From contig SXSC01000256.1 of the NCBI GenBank assembly GCA_005792355.1, positions 39,046 to 103,045 on the forward strand: a DNA stretch of 64,000 nucleotides, written 5' to 3'. The stretch comes from Opitutaceae bacterium (GTDB lineage Bacteria > Verrucomicrobiota > Verrucomicrobiia > Opitutales > Opitutaceae). The position numbers and the translations under genes are program-made. Positions 33,555 to 41,671 of this stretch are shown piece after piece. The stretch's first letter is position 1, and each line of letters begins with the position of its first letter. Below the pieces are notes generated by a model, which did not search any database, had not been told where the DNA came from, and worked only from the letters and a program-made list of their open reading frames with translations.

Positions 33555-34967
33555 ATGAGACTCATGCCCTTGGAAAAACTCCTGTCCGGCCTCCTGCAGG
33601 CCGGCGTAATGTTTTCCGTTTTTGGGGCTCCGGAACTTCGCGCGGCCCCCGTCAATGCGACCGTCACCTCGTACGTCTCAATCCAGGAGGCGGTCGACCG
33701 GAATCCCGGCCGCCTTGTCCTCGTGCCCGCGGGTTATCACGTCATTCACAAGGCCATTCGCATTACGGCCAGCAATTCGGGACTGTGGGGCCCGGGCTGG
33801 ATCATCCAGGCCAACGCGGCCGAGGCGATTGTCGTCGTCGAAGGCGCTGACGGGGCACAGGTTCGCGATGTGACCCTGACCCGCGCCGAGGAGGCCCGAG
33901 AGACGCAGCAGCCTGGCCTGCACCTGCGCCGGTGCCGTGACGCCGTCGTCGCCGATGTCCGAGTGTTTGAGAACTGGAGCAGCTCGAACGCGATCCGGGT
34001 CGAGGACTGCGCCCGCGTCGTCGTGCGCGACTGCTCCATCCGGAACTTCACCGGCATGCGGGTCGACGACCGCACCGATTCGCCCCACGCGGGCTTTGCG
34101 TTCAACTGCACCGAGGGCACGGCGATGAACCTCATCAACGTCGTCGGCGCTCTCGTTCACGGCAACCGCATCGTTGAGCACCGGCTCCTGCCGACGCCGG
34201 AGCTGCAGAAGAAATACGACCTGGGGAAGATCGTGAAGAAGAACGCCGTCAAGGGGCAGTTCATCTCCCAGGAGAATTGGGACAACAATTACGTGAACCT
34301 CTGGCGGCAGGGCGCCTCGCTGAAGGTGGGCAATGGCAAGACCAGCGACTACCTGCTGCTGCACGGCAACTTCATCGAGAACGCCCAGCAGGGGCTCGAC
34401 GTGCACGGCGACCATGTGATCGTGGCGAACAACCTCGTCGACAACACGCCGCACGGGATCAAAGCCATGCACGGCGCCCGCAACATCCTGATCGTGGGAA
34501 ACCAGTTCGCGAAGAGCGATCTGTTCGGCATCGGGCTCATGCAGGGCACCGCGTCGCACGAGGCGGGCCGGTTGCCGGCGGGACGGAAGGGCGAACCGGT
34601 TGCCAACGTCGACGGCTATTCGATCATCGCCAGCAACATCATCTCCGACTTCGGCCGCGGGCACTCGAGCTGGCTGTGGCCGGTCGGCCACAGCATCGGG
34701 CCGGCCCCGATCCAGCTTGGCGGAGGCGCCTTCGACGAAACGCCGCCGCTGCGCGAGGTCCTTGTCACCGGCAACGTCGTCTACGATCCGGGCCCGGGCG
34801 GCGTGCTCGTCAACGGCGTGCCGCAGGTGGAGGCTCCGCGTTACCGTTATGCGGTCCGGACGGAACCGGGCGCTGCCGCGCCACGGGGCCTGATCTTTGC
34901 CGACAATGTGATGGAGCCCGGACGGGACGGTCTGGCCACCGAGGGGCTTTCCGCCGGACGGCCCTGA
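33555..34967 (+). CDS. Beta-helix family protein 5
   Basis: 470 residues. Signal peptide near the N-terminus (PLEKLLSGLLQAGVMFSVFG), weaker than in the other members. Motifs: YVSIQEAVDRNPGRLVLVPA, SGLWGPGWI (Trp instead of Arg at the usual GRI), MRVDDRTDSPHAGFAF, RLLPTPELQKKYDLGKI, NLWRQGASL, GLDVHGDH, GIKAMHGARNILI with His306, DLFGIGLMQGTASH, SDFGRGHSSWLW and EAPRYRYAVR. The Met of GMKAMHG is Ile here, as in the members at 56869 and 58323. It starts the gene group with GH106 and the fused esterase; the GH106 start follows 14 bp after its stop, which suggests they act on the same material. Confidence 0.82.
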   Translation: MRLMPLEKLLSGLLQAGVMFSVFGAPELRAAPVNATVTSYVSIQEAVDRNPGRLVLVPAGYHVIHKAIRITASNSGLWGPGWIIQANAAEAIVVVEGADGAQVRDVTLTRAEEARETQQPGLHLRRCRDAVVADVRVFENWSSSNAIRVEDCARVVVRDCSIRNFTGMRVDDRTDSPHAGFAFNCTEGTAMNLINVVGALVHGNRIVEHRLLPTPELQKKYDLGKIVKKNAVKGQFISQENWDNNYVNLWRQGASLKVGNGKTSDYLLLHGNFIENAQQGLDVHGDHVIVANNLVDNTPHGIKAMHGARNILIVGNQFAKSDLFGIGLMQGTASHEAGRLPAGRKGEPVANVDGYSIIASNIISDFGRGHSSWLWPVGHSIGPAPIQLGGGAFDETPPLREVLVTGNVVYDPGPGGVLVNGVPQVEAPRYRYAVRTEPGAAAPRGLIFADNVMEPGRDGLATEGLSAGRP

Positions 34968-34969
34968 GC

Positions 34970-34973
34970 GGAG
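34970..34973 (+). promoter_or_regulatory. Ribosome binding site deciding the GH106 start at 34982
   Basis: GGAG with eight bases to the ATG at 34982. The next in-frame ATG, at 35006, has no such site, so 34982 is preferred even though 35006 gives a shorter signal peptide. Confidence 0.5.
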
Positions 34974-34981
34974 CGACGATT

Positions 34982-37900
34982 ATGGACGGACCAAGCCGCT
35001 GTCCCATGCGCAGGATTCTCACTTACGTCTGTCTCGGCCTGGGGCTGGCGGCGGGCGGGCTTTGCGCGGATCTCGCGAGCGAGTTCGCGAATCCCCCGCG
35101 CTCGTCGTGGCCCTGGGCCTTCGTCTACTGGATGGAAGGCAACGTCACGAAGGAGGGCATCACCGCCGATCTCGAGGCGATGAAGGCGCAGGGCATCGAG
35201 GGCTACATGTTCATGGATGTCGCGCTGGGCAATCCGGTGGGCCCCCATCGCTACTTGTCGGAATCGTGGCGGGAACACTTCCGGCACCTGCTGGCCGAAT
35301 CGGCGCGGCTGGGCCTCGACGTGAACGTCAGCAACGGTCCGGGATGGGCGGGGAGTGGCGGTCCCTGGGTCCGGCCCGATCAGGCGACGCAGAAGGTCGT
35401 GACCTCCGAGACCGTCGTCGCGGGGCCGTCGCGCGGACCGGTCGCGCTGCCGCGGCCCGAGGGCATCCGGCACGAGCATTACCGGGACATCGCCGTGCTG
35501 GCGTATCCGGTCGCTGGCGACAAGCCGACGATGCGGATTCCCGAGTTCGATTCCACCAAGAGTTTCGCCGGCGACCGTGACTTCGCGAAGGTGGTTCCCT
35601 GGCCGCGTTTCATCCCGACCTCCGCCGATTGGCCCGCGGTCCCGTCCGACCAGAGGATCGCGTCGGGCCAGGCACTCGACCTTTCGTCCCGGCTGGAACC
35701 CGACGGCACGCTCCGGTGGGACGCGCCGCCGGGCCGATGGCTGGTCCTGCGCTTCGGTCACACGGTGGCCAACGGGCAGGGCCGCTCCGCCCAACCTGAG
35801 GCGCAGGGATTGGAGACCGACAAGCTCAGCCGCGCGTCCGTCGATTCGCATCTCGGTGCGATGTTCGACCGGCTGGTCGCCGAGGCCGGGCCCAAGGCCG
35901 GGCGCGCGATCACATCGGCGCACATTGATTCCTGGGAGTCGGGTTCCGGCAACTGGACGGCGGGCTTCCGCGAGGAGTTTCGGCGCCGACGCGGATACGA
36001 CCTGCTGCCCTTCCTGCCGACGCTGAACGGCGTCGTGGTGGACAGCCGCGAGGTCTCCGAACGCTTTCTCTGGGATTACCGCGAAACCGTCGCGGAGATG
36101 ATCCTCGACAATTACGCGGGCTACATGCGGGAGCATGCGCACCGCCGGGGCCTGCGGCTGACGATCGAGGCCTACGACGGCACGGTCGACGATCTGCGCT
36201 ATGGCGGTCGCGCGGATGAGCCGATGACAGAGTTCTGGCAGCGGTCGATCTACAGCGGACTGCCGCTGTGCGATCTGACGGACGCCATGGCCTCCGCGGC
36301 ACACGTCTACGGCCGGCGCGTCGTGGGATCCGAGGCATTCACGGCGATGCGGGGCGACTTCCTCGACCATCCCGCGCTGCTGAAGCCGCTGGCGGACTGG
36401 TCGCTCTGCGCGGGCGTCAACCGGATCTATTTCTCGCAATGGGTGATGCAGCCCTGGCCCCGCGTGACACCGGGCGTGTCGTTCGGCGACTTCGGCACGG
36501 TGTTCCACCGCGCGCTGACCTGGTGGGAAATGTCGCGTCCCTGGCACGAGTACCTGGCGCGCTGCCAGCACCTGTTGCGCGAGGGGCGCTTCGTCGCGGA
36601 CGTGCTGTTCGTCACGGCGGAGGGCGCGCCGCTCCGGTTCACGCCGCCGGTGCCCGCGGACATCCGCGGCGGGCTGCCGGACCGGCCGGGGCACAATTTC
36701 GACGGCTGCCCGCCGGAGCTCATCCTCGATCCGGCGACCCGCGTGGAGAACGGCGAGGTGGTGCTGCCGTCGGGCATGCGCTACCGCATGCTGGTGCTGC
36801 CGAGCTACAATGCCGAGGGGCGCCCGGTCGTGCAGCTGCTCACGCAGCCGGATTATTTCTACAAGCCGGCGCCGTTGCCGAAGGTCGAGACGATGACCCC
36901 CGCGCTGCTGCGGCGCGTGAAGGAACTGGTGGAGGCGGGAGCCACCGTGCTCGGCACGCGGCCGGTAAAGTCGCCGAGCCTCGTCGCGTATCCGACATGC
37001 GACGACGAGGTTGCGCAGCTGGCCGACGCCGTCTGGGGCGCTGGCGCGGGGCGCGACGGGCGGGGCGAGCGGCGCCTCGGCAAGGGCAGGGTGGTCTGGG
37101 GCACGACGCCCGAGGCCGTGCTCGCGGCGGAGGGAGTGCCGCCCGACTTCGCGCCCGACGCGGCGCTGCACGGTCGCGTCAACCACATCCACCGCCGCCT
37201 GGACGACGGCACCGACCTTTATTTCGTGGTGAACAAGGACAGCGAGCCAGTGGAGGGCACCATCGCCTTCCGCGTGACGGGCAACGCGCCCGCGTTCTGG
37301 CGGCCGCAGACCGGCGCCGTCGATCCGGGCCTGGCCTATACCCGGGACGGCGGGGTCACGCGGGTGCCTCTGCAACTGGAGGCGAACGAGTCGGTCTTCG
37401 TCGTCTTTACGCCGTCCCGTGCTGGGGCGGCGGTGGCGTCGGTCACGCGGAACGGCGCCCCGGTCTGGCCGGTGACTGCAACCGCGCCGGTTGTCGCGGA
37501 TGAGTTCGTGCTGGCGGCGTGGGTCCGGCCTTCGCCCGACATCTCGCTGCCGCTCGGGAAAATCCCGCTGCCCGTCCTGGTGTCCGGCGGCTGGGAATAT
37601 TCGGGCGGCGCACCGACTACGCCGGGGCTGGGCTATCAGACTTTCACCACGCTCGGCCGCGCCCGGCGCGGATTCGCGGCGGGCAGCAACGGTGTGGTGG
37701 TGTTCCAATATGGAGAAAACGGCGGCGTTCAGCCGCTGCTGGCCTACGACGCCCCCGTGCCAAACGGCACCCACGTCGGCGTCACGTACCGCGACCGCGT
37801 GCCGAGGCTCTATCTCGACGGCCGCCTGGTGGCGACGGGGCCGGTGAACCGATTTTCCGATCGCGTCGCCTACGACTGGGCGGACACGCGCGTCGTGGCC

Positions 37901-38689
37901 GGCGACATCGCCCCGGCCCAGGTATTCGATCAGATGCGCGGGGCGGCAAAGGCCGTGCCGGTCGCCTATCCCCAGGCGCGGAGCGCGCGGTTTCCCGATG
38001 TGGATCTGACGCGTGGGATTGCCTGGGCGCCAGGCCGGTATCAGTTGCGGACCGCCGGTGGCGAAGCCCGGCGCATCGAAGTGGACCTGCCCGCGCCGCA
38101 GGAGATCGCGGGCCCGTGGCAGGTTGCGTTTGATCCGAAGCGGGGCGGTCCGGCCCGCGTGGAGTTCCCGCAGCTCACGGACTGGACCGCGCACGCCGAT
38201 CCCGGCATCCGCTTCTATTCGGGGACGGCCACGTATCGGAAAACCTTTACCTGGGCGCGGACGCCGCGCGCGGATGGGACCGACCGGGTGTTCCTGGATC
38301 TCGGCGACGTCTCGGTCATCTCGGCCGTGACGCTGAACGGACGGAACCTGGGTGTGCTGTGGAAGCCGCCGTATCGGGTCGAAGCGACTGCGGCCCTGGC
38401 CGCCGGTGAGAATCGGCTCGAGGTCCGCGTCGTCAACGTGTGGGCCAATCGGATGATCGGCGACGAGCAGTTGCCGGACGACAGCAAACGGGACGCCACC
38501 GGGCTGCTGCTCGACTGGCCCCAGTGGCTGCGCGACGGCCAGGCGAACCCGAGCGGCCGCCATACGTTCGTCACCCGCCGTGTCTGGAAAGCGGGCGACG
38601 CACTAATCAAGTCAGGCCTCGTCGGCCCGGTGCGGCTCGTGACCGGCCGCCGGCTCGTTGCGGGCGACGGTCTCGTGGCGCCACGTTAG
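34982..38689 (+). CDS. GH106 alpha-L-rhamnosidase with inserted LamG-type domain (predicted)
   Basis: 1235 residues, the longest of the four GH106 proteins. Signal RRILTYVCLGLGLAAGGLCA. Family opening SSWPWAFVYWMEGNVTKEGI, then DLEAMKAQGIEGYMFMDV. Central segments: SAHIDSWESGSGNWT, FLWDYRETVAEMILDNY, TIEAYDGTVDDLRYGGRADE, MTEFWQRS and VVGSEAFT. Between the hydrolase body and the C-terminal jelly roll, residues of about 840-1000 read like a ConA/LamG module (DEFVLAAWVRP, LGYQTFTTLG, GTHVGVTYRDRVPRLYLDGR), absent from the other three. The end has VFLDLGDVSVISAVTLNGRN and VNVWANRMIGD. The insert may bind the polymer. Encoded 14 bp after a beta-helix gene and 38 bp before a fused esterase; a three-gene operon is likely. 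Confidence 0.88.
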   Translation: MDGPSRCPMRRILTYVCLGLGLAAGGLCADLASEFANPPRSSWPWAFVYWMEGNVTKEGITADLEAMKAQGIEGYMFMDVALGNPVGPHRYLSESWREHFRHLLAESARLGLDVNVSNGPGWAGSGGPWVRPDQATQKVVTSETVVAGPSRGPVALPRPEGIRHEHYRDIAVLAYPVAGDKPTMRIPEFDSTKSFAGDRDFAKVVPWPRFIPTSADWPAVPSDQRIASGQALDLSSRLEPDGTLRWDAPPGRWLVLRFGHTVANGQGRSAQPEAQGLETDKLSRASVDSHLGAMFDRLVAEAGPKAGRAITSAHIDSWESGSGNWTAGFREEFRRRRGYDLLPFLPTLNGVVVDSREVSERFLWDYRETVAEMILDNYAGYMREHAHRRGLRLTIEAYDGTVDDLRYGGRADEPMTEFWQRSIYSGLPLCDLTDAMASAAHVYGRRVVGSEAFTAMRGDFLDHPALLKPLADWSLCAGVNRIYFSQWVMQPWPRVTPGVSFGDFGTVFHRALTWWEMSRPWHEYLARCQHLLREGRFVADVLFVTAEGAPLRFTPPVPADIRGGLPDRPGHNFDGCPPELILDPATRVENGEVVLPSGMRYRMLVLPSYNAEGRPVVQLLTQPDYFYKPAPLPKVETMTPALLRRVKELVEAGATVLGTRPVKSPSLVAYPTCDDEVAQLADAVWGAGAGRDGRGERRLGKGRVVWGTTPEAVLAAEGVPPDFAPDAALHGRVNHIHRRLDDGTDLYFVVNKDSEPVEGTIAFRVTGNAPAFWRPQTGAVDPGLAYTRDGGVTRVPLQLEANESVFVVFTPSRAGAAVASVTRNGAPVWPVTATAPVVADEFVLAAWVRPSPDISLPLGKIPLPVLVSGGWEYSGGAPTTPGLGYQTFTTLGRARRGFAAGSNGVVVFQYGENGGVQPLLAYDAPVPNGTHVGVTYRDRVPRLYLDGRLVATGPVNRFSDRVAYDWADTRVVAGDIAPAQVFDQMRGAAKAVPVAYPQARSARFPDVDLTRGIAWAPGRYQLRTAGGEARRIEVDLPAPQEIAGPWQVAFDPKRGGPARVEFPQLTDWTAHADPGIRFYSGTATYRKTFTWARTPRADGTDRVFLDLGDVSVISAVTLNGRNLGVLWKPPYRVEATAALAAGENRLEVRVVNVWANRMIGDEQLPDDSKRDATGLLLDWPQWLRDGQANPSGRHTFVTRRVWKAGDALIKSGLVGPVRLVTGRRLVAGDGLVAPR

Positions 38690-38727
38690 TCACGATCGCC
38701 GCGCGCCGGGAGCCGATCTTTTCTGCC

Positions 38728-41352
38728 ATGCACAAGCGAGACCTCCTGATCGCGCTGGCCCTCGTTTCACTGACGGGCCTGCGCGCTGAAATCACCTTGG
38801 CCGCGCCGTTCCGCGACGGCGCCGTGCTGCAGCGCGGCAAGCCGGTGCCGGTCTGGGGACGTGCCGCCGCGGGCGAGGAGGTGCGCGTGGAGTTCGCCGG
38901 CCAGTCGTTGCGGACCGTGGCGGATGCCGGCGGACGCTGGCGCGTGCAGCTCGAGCCCTTGCCCGCCAACGCCGTGCCGGCCCGGCTGGTCGTGAGGGGC
39001 AGCAACGTCGTCACGCTATCCGACATCCTCGTCGGCGAGGTCTGGCTCTGCTCCGGCCAGTCGAACATGAACATGGCGGTCCGGGACGCACGCGACGCCG
39101 AGAAGGAGATCGCGGAGGCGAACCATCCGCTGATCCGGCATTTCGTCGTGAAGTCGCAGGTGGCGGACGACCCAGTGGAGATGGCCGACGGCGAATGGCG
39201 TGCCAGCACACCCGAGAATGTCGGGGCCTTCACGGCGGTCGGCTATTTTTTCGGACGGGAACTGCACCGCCAGCTGGGAGTGCCGGTCGGCGTGGTAAAG
39301 GCCACGCTCGGCGGCAGCCCGATCGAAGGCTGGATGAGCGCGGAGGCGCTGGCTAGCGACCCGGCCTTCGCGGTCGTGGGCGAGCGCTGGAAGGAGCTGA
39401 AGCCAAAGGTGGAAAAGGGGAATCGGAACCAGCCGGCCGGACTCTATAATGGGCTGATCCATCCGCTCGAGCCGTTCGCACTGGCGGGATTCCTCTGGTA
39501 CCAGGGCGAGGGCAACTCGGAGCGCTCCGGGGAGTACGCGAAGCTGTGCACCACGATGATCGCGCAGTGGCGGCGCGCTTTCGCGCAGGGGGACCTGCCC
39601 TTCGTCTTCGCGCAACTGCCGAAGTGGCAGCCGAAGGCGAACCAGATGGGGCACGACTGGCCGGCCCTGCGCGCGGCGCAGGCGGCGGTTGCGGCCTCGG
39701 TGCCGAACACGTTCATGGCTGTGACGCTCGATGCCGGGGAGAAGGACGATCTTCATCCCAAGAACAAGCAGGAGGTGGGGCGGCGCCTCGCGCTGCTCGC
39801 GCTGGCCAAGGTCTACGACCGGCCAATCGAATCCTCCGGGCCGGTGTTCAAGGCCGCCGAGGCGGTCGGAAGCGTCGTGAAGATTCGCTTCGACCATGCC
39901 GACGGCCTGCGCATCGGGGGCGATCCCGCGCAGGGATTCGAAATCGCGGGACCGGACGGAAAGTATCATCCGGCGCTGGCGTTCGAAGATGGCAGCGGCC
40001 TCTGGGTCGAAAGCGGGCGCGTCGCGCGCCCGGCTGCCGTGCGCCATGCCTGGAGCAACCTGCCCGAAACCTACGTGTTCAACAAGGCGGCCCTCCCGGC
40101 GGCGCCGTTCGAAGCCAGGGTGACGGCGATGAAACCGCTCGCGCTGTTCTCCACTGCCGTTGCGGACCCGCGCAAGCCGCAGACCATGTGGCGGACGGAG
40201 GAACTGTTTGCCACGCCCCGGACCTTTCCGGTCGACCAGCCCGGATTCGTCGACGACGGCGAGATCCGACCGGTGTTCTACGAAGGGCCTCCGCTGAAGG
40301 GTCGTCCCACCAAGGTGTTTGCCTGGATCGGCCTGCCGAGGAACCGCCAGGGCAAGGTTCCCGGCATGGTCCTCGTGCATGGCGGTGGCGGCACAGCCTA
40401 CCGATACTGGGCCAAGCTGTGGATCGACCGCGGCTATGCAGTCACCGCGATGGACACGGTAGGCTCGATGCCGACCGACGGAGGCGATTCGCGGTCGGTG
40501 CGAGGCCGGCCGCACGCGGACGGTGGCCCGCAGGGTTACGGAAATTTCGGCGCCGCGCTTGAGCCGCCCCAGGACCAGTGGATGTACCACGCGGTCGCGG
40601 CGGTGGTCCATGGGCACAGCCTGTTGCGGTCGCTGCCCGAAGTGGACGTGGATCGGGTCGGCATCACCGGTATCTCCTGGGGCGGCATCCTCACCTGCAT
40701 CGTCTCCGGCGTCGATCCGCGGTTCAAGCTGGCGGTGCCCGTGTACGGCTGCGGGTTTCTGGGTGAGAATTCGTTTTTCCTCGAGACTTCGCTGCAGGCG
40801 ACTCCGCCGGTTGCGGCGCAGCGCTGGGTGGACCTGTGGGACCCGAGCCGCTATGTCGGCCGCGCGAGCATGCCGATGCTCTTCGTGAACGGGACGAACG
40901 ACAAACACTTCCGGCCCGTCGTGTGGCAGCGCACCTACCAGCAGGTGACTGCGCAGGTGACTATCTCGCTGCAGCCGGGCATGCGCCACGGACACGCGCC
41001 CGCGGGCGACCCTCGGGAGATCACGGTCTATGCGGATTCCATTTTCCGCGGCGGCGAGCCCTTGGCGAAGATCGCCGCGAGTGGACGGGACGGCGACCGC
41101 GCCTGGGTGCGGTTCACTTCGGAAGTGCCGGTCGCCGGTGTCGATCTTGTCTGCACGCTCGACGGCGCTGGCTGGCCGGCGCGGAAATGGCAGATCCTGC
41201 CGGCGACGGTGTCCGCCGCGGGCGGGCGGGCGGAAGCGGCGCTTCCCGGCGGAACGGCCGCATGGTTCTTCAACGTGCGGGACGAGCGGGGCTGTGTCGT
41301 GAGCTCGCCGCATGTGAGCGGGCTGGTTCCAATGAACACGTCCGGTCAGTAA
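38728..41352 (+). CDS. Two-module esterase: SGNH (sialate O-acetylesterase type) fused to alpha/beta hydrolase
   Basis: 874 residues from the ATG at 38728, with signal KRDLLIALALVSLTGLRA. The first module is of SASA/SGNH type: GQSNMNM with Ser112, WYQGEGNSERSGEY, and the DDLHP segment with Asp340 and His343. From about residue 455 the text changes to an alpha/beta hydrolase of the acetyl-xylan-esterase / dienelactone-hydrolase kind: KVPGMVLVHGGGGTAYRYW, nucleophile elbow GISWGG with Ser650, MLFVNGTNDKHFRP and GMRHGHAP with the candidate His. Both triads look complete. The protein should remove two kinds of ester, or the same ester in two settings, from the glycan outside the cytoplasm. It follows the GH106 gene closely. 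Single SASA proteins are usually 450-650 residues, so this is a true fusion. Confidence 0.88.
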   Translation: MHKRDLLIALALVSLTGLRAEITLAAPFRDGAVLQRGKPVPVWGRAAAGEEVRVEFAGQSLRTVADAGGRWRVQLEPLPANAVPARLVVRGSNVVTLSDILVGEVWLCSGQSNMNMAVRDARDAEKEIAEANHPLIRHFVVKSQVADDPVEMADGEWRASTPENVGAFTAVGYFFGRELHRQLGVPVGVVKATLGGSPIEGWMSAEALASDPAFAVVGERWKELKPKVEKGNRNQPAGLYNGLIHPLEPFALAGFLWYQGEGNSERSGEYAKLCTTMIAQWRRAFAQGDLPFVFAQLPKWQPKANQMGHDWPALRAAQAAVAASVPNTFMAVTLDAGEKDDLHPKNKQEVGRRLALLALAKVYDRPIESSGPVFKAAEAVGSVVKIRFDHADGLRIGGDPAQGFEIAGPDGKYHPALAFEDGSGLWVESGRVARPAAVRHAWSNLPETYVFNKAALPAAPFEARVTAMKPLALFSTAVADPRKPQTMWRTEELFATPRTFPVDQPGFVDDGEIRPVFYEGPPLKGRPTKVFAWIGLPRNRQGKVPGMVLVHGGGGTAYRYWAKLWIDRGYAVTAMDTVGSMPTDGGDSRSVRGRPHADGGPQGYGNFGAALEPPQDQWMYHAVAAVVHGHSLLRSLPEVDVDRVGITGISWGGILTCIVSGVDPRFKLAVPVYGCGFLGENSFFLETSLQATPPVAAQRWVDLWDPSRYVGRASMPMLFVNGTNDKHFRPVVWQRTYQQVTAQVTISLQPGMRHGHAPAGDPREITVYADSIFRGGEPLAKIAASGRDGDRAWVRFTSEVPVAGVDLVCTLDGAGWPARKWQILPATVSAAGGRAEAALPGGTAAWFFNVRDERGCVVSSPHVSGLVPMNTSGQ

Positions 41353-41671
41353 TTTTCTTGATGCGCGCGGCGCCACGCGGACAAGCGGCGGCCGATCAGG
41401 TTTGGTGGCGGTGGAGGGCACCGCCGGTTTGAAAATTCATACTGACGACCCGGTGAGGTCCCAAATCTTCAGTTCCGATCTCGCGTCGAACTTGGACGGT
41501 GGGATGGTCACCAGCGAAGCACGCCTATCCTAGGATTGTTCGTCCGCGTTGCATTTCGCCGCCGCGTACTCGTTTGCGGTGATCGTTGGGCAACCTGCGT
41601 GGCCTGATATCCCGGGACCTCCAGAAGCCCCTCACAGATCCCGCCCTCGTAAATCCTTGAATCCCCAAAAC
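41353..41671. other. Promoter region of the TonB receptor, no gene seen
   Basis: 319 bp with a terminator-like hairpin near its left end. The remainder probably holds the promoter and leader of the receptor gene. No credible reading frame or strong promoter pair was found by eye. Confidence 0.45.
41407..41425 (+). terminator. Possible terminator after the fused esterase gene
   Basis: GGCGGTG and CACCGCC form a 7-bp stem around GAGGG, 55 bp after the stop, followed by the A/T-rich text GGTTTGAAAATTC. The tail is not a pure T run, so efficiency is uncertain. Confidence 0.4.

Noticed and set aside
34847..38563. Open frame of 1238 codons on the minus strand
   Set aside because: Complete shadow of the GH106 gene at 34982, with low-complexity Arg/His/Val text and no domain.
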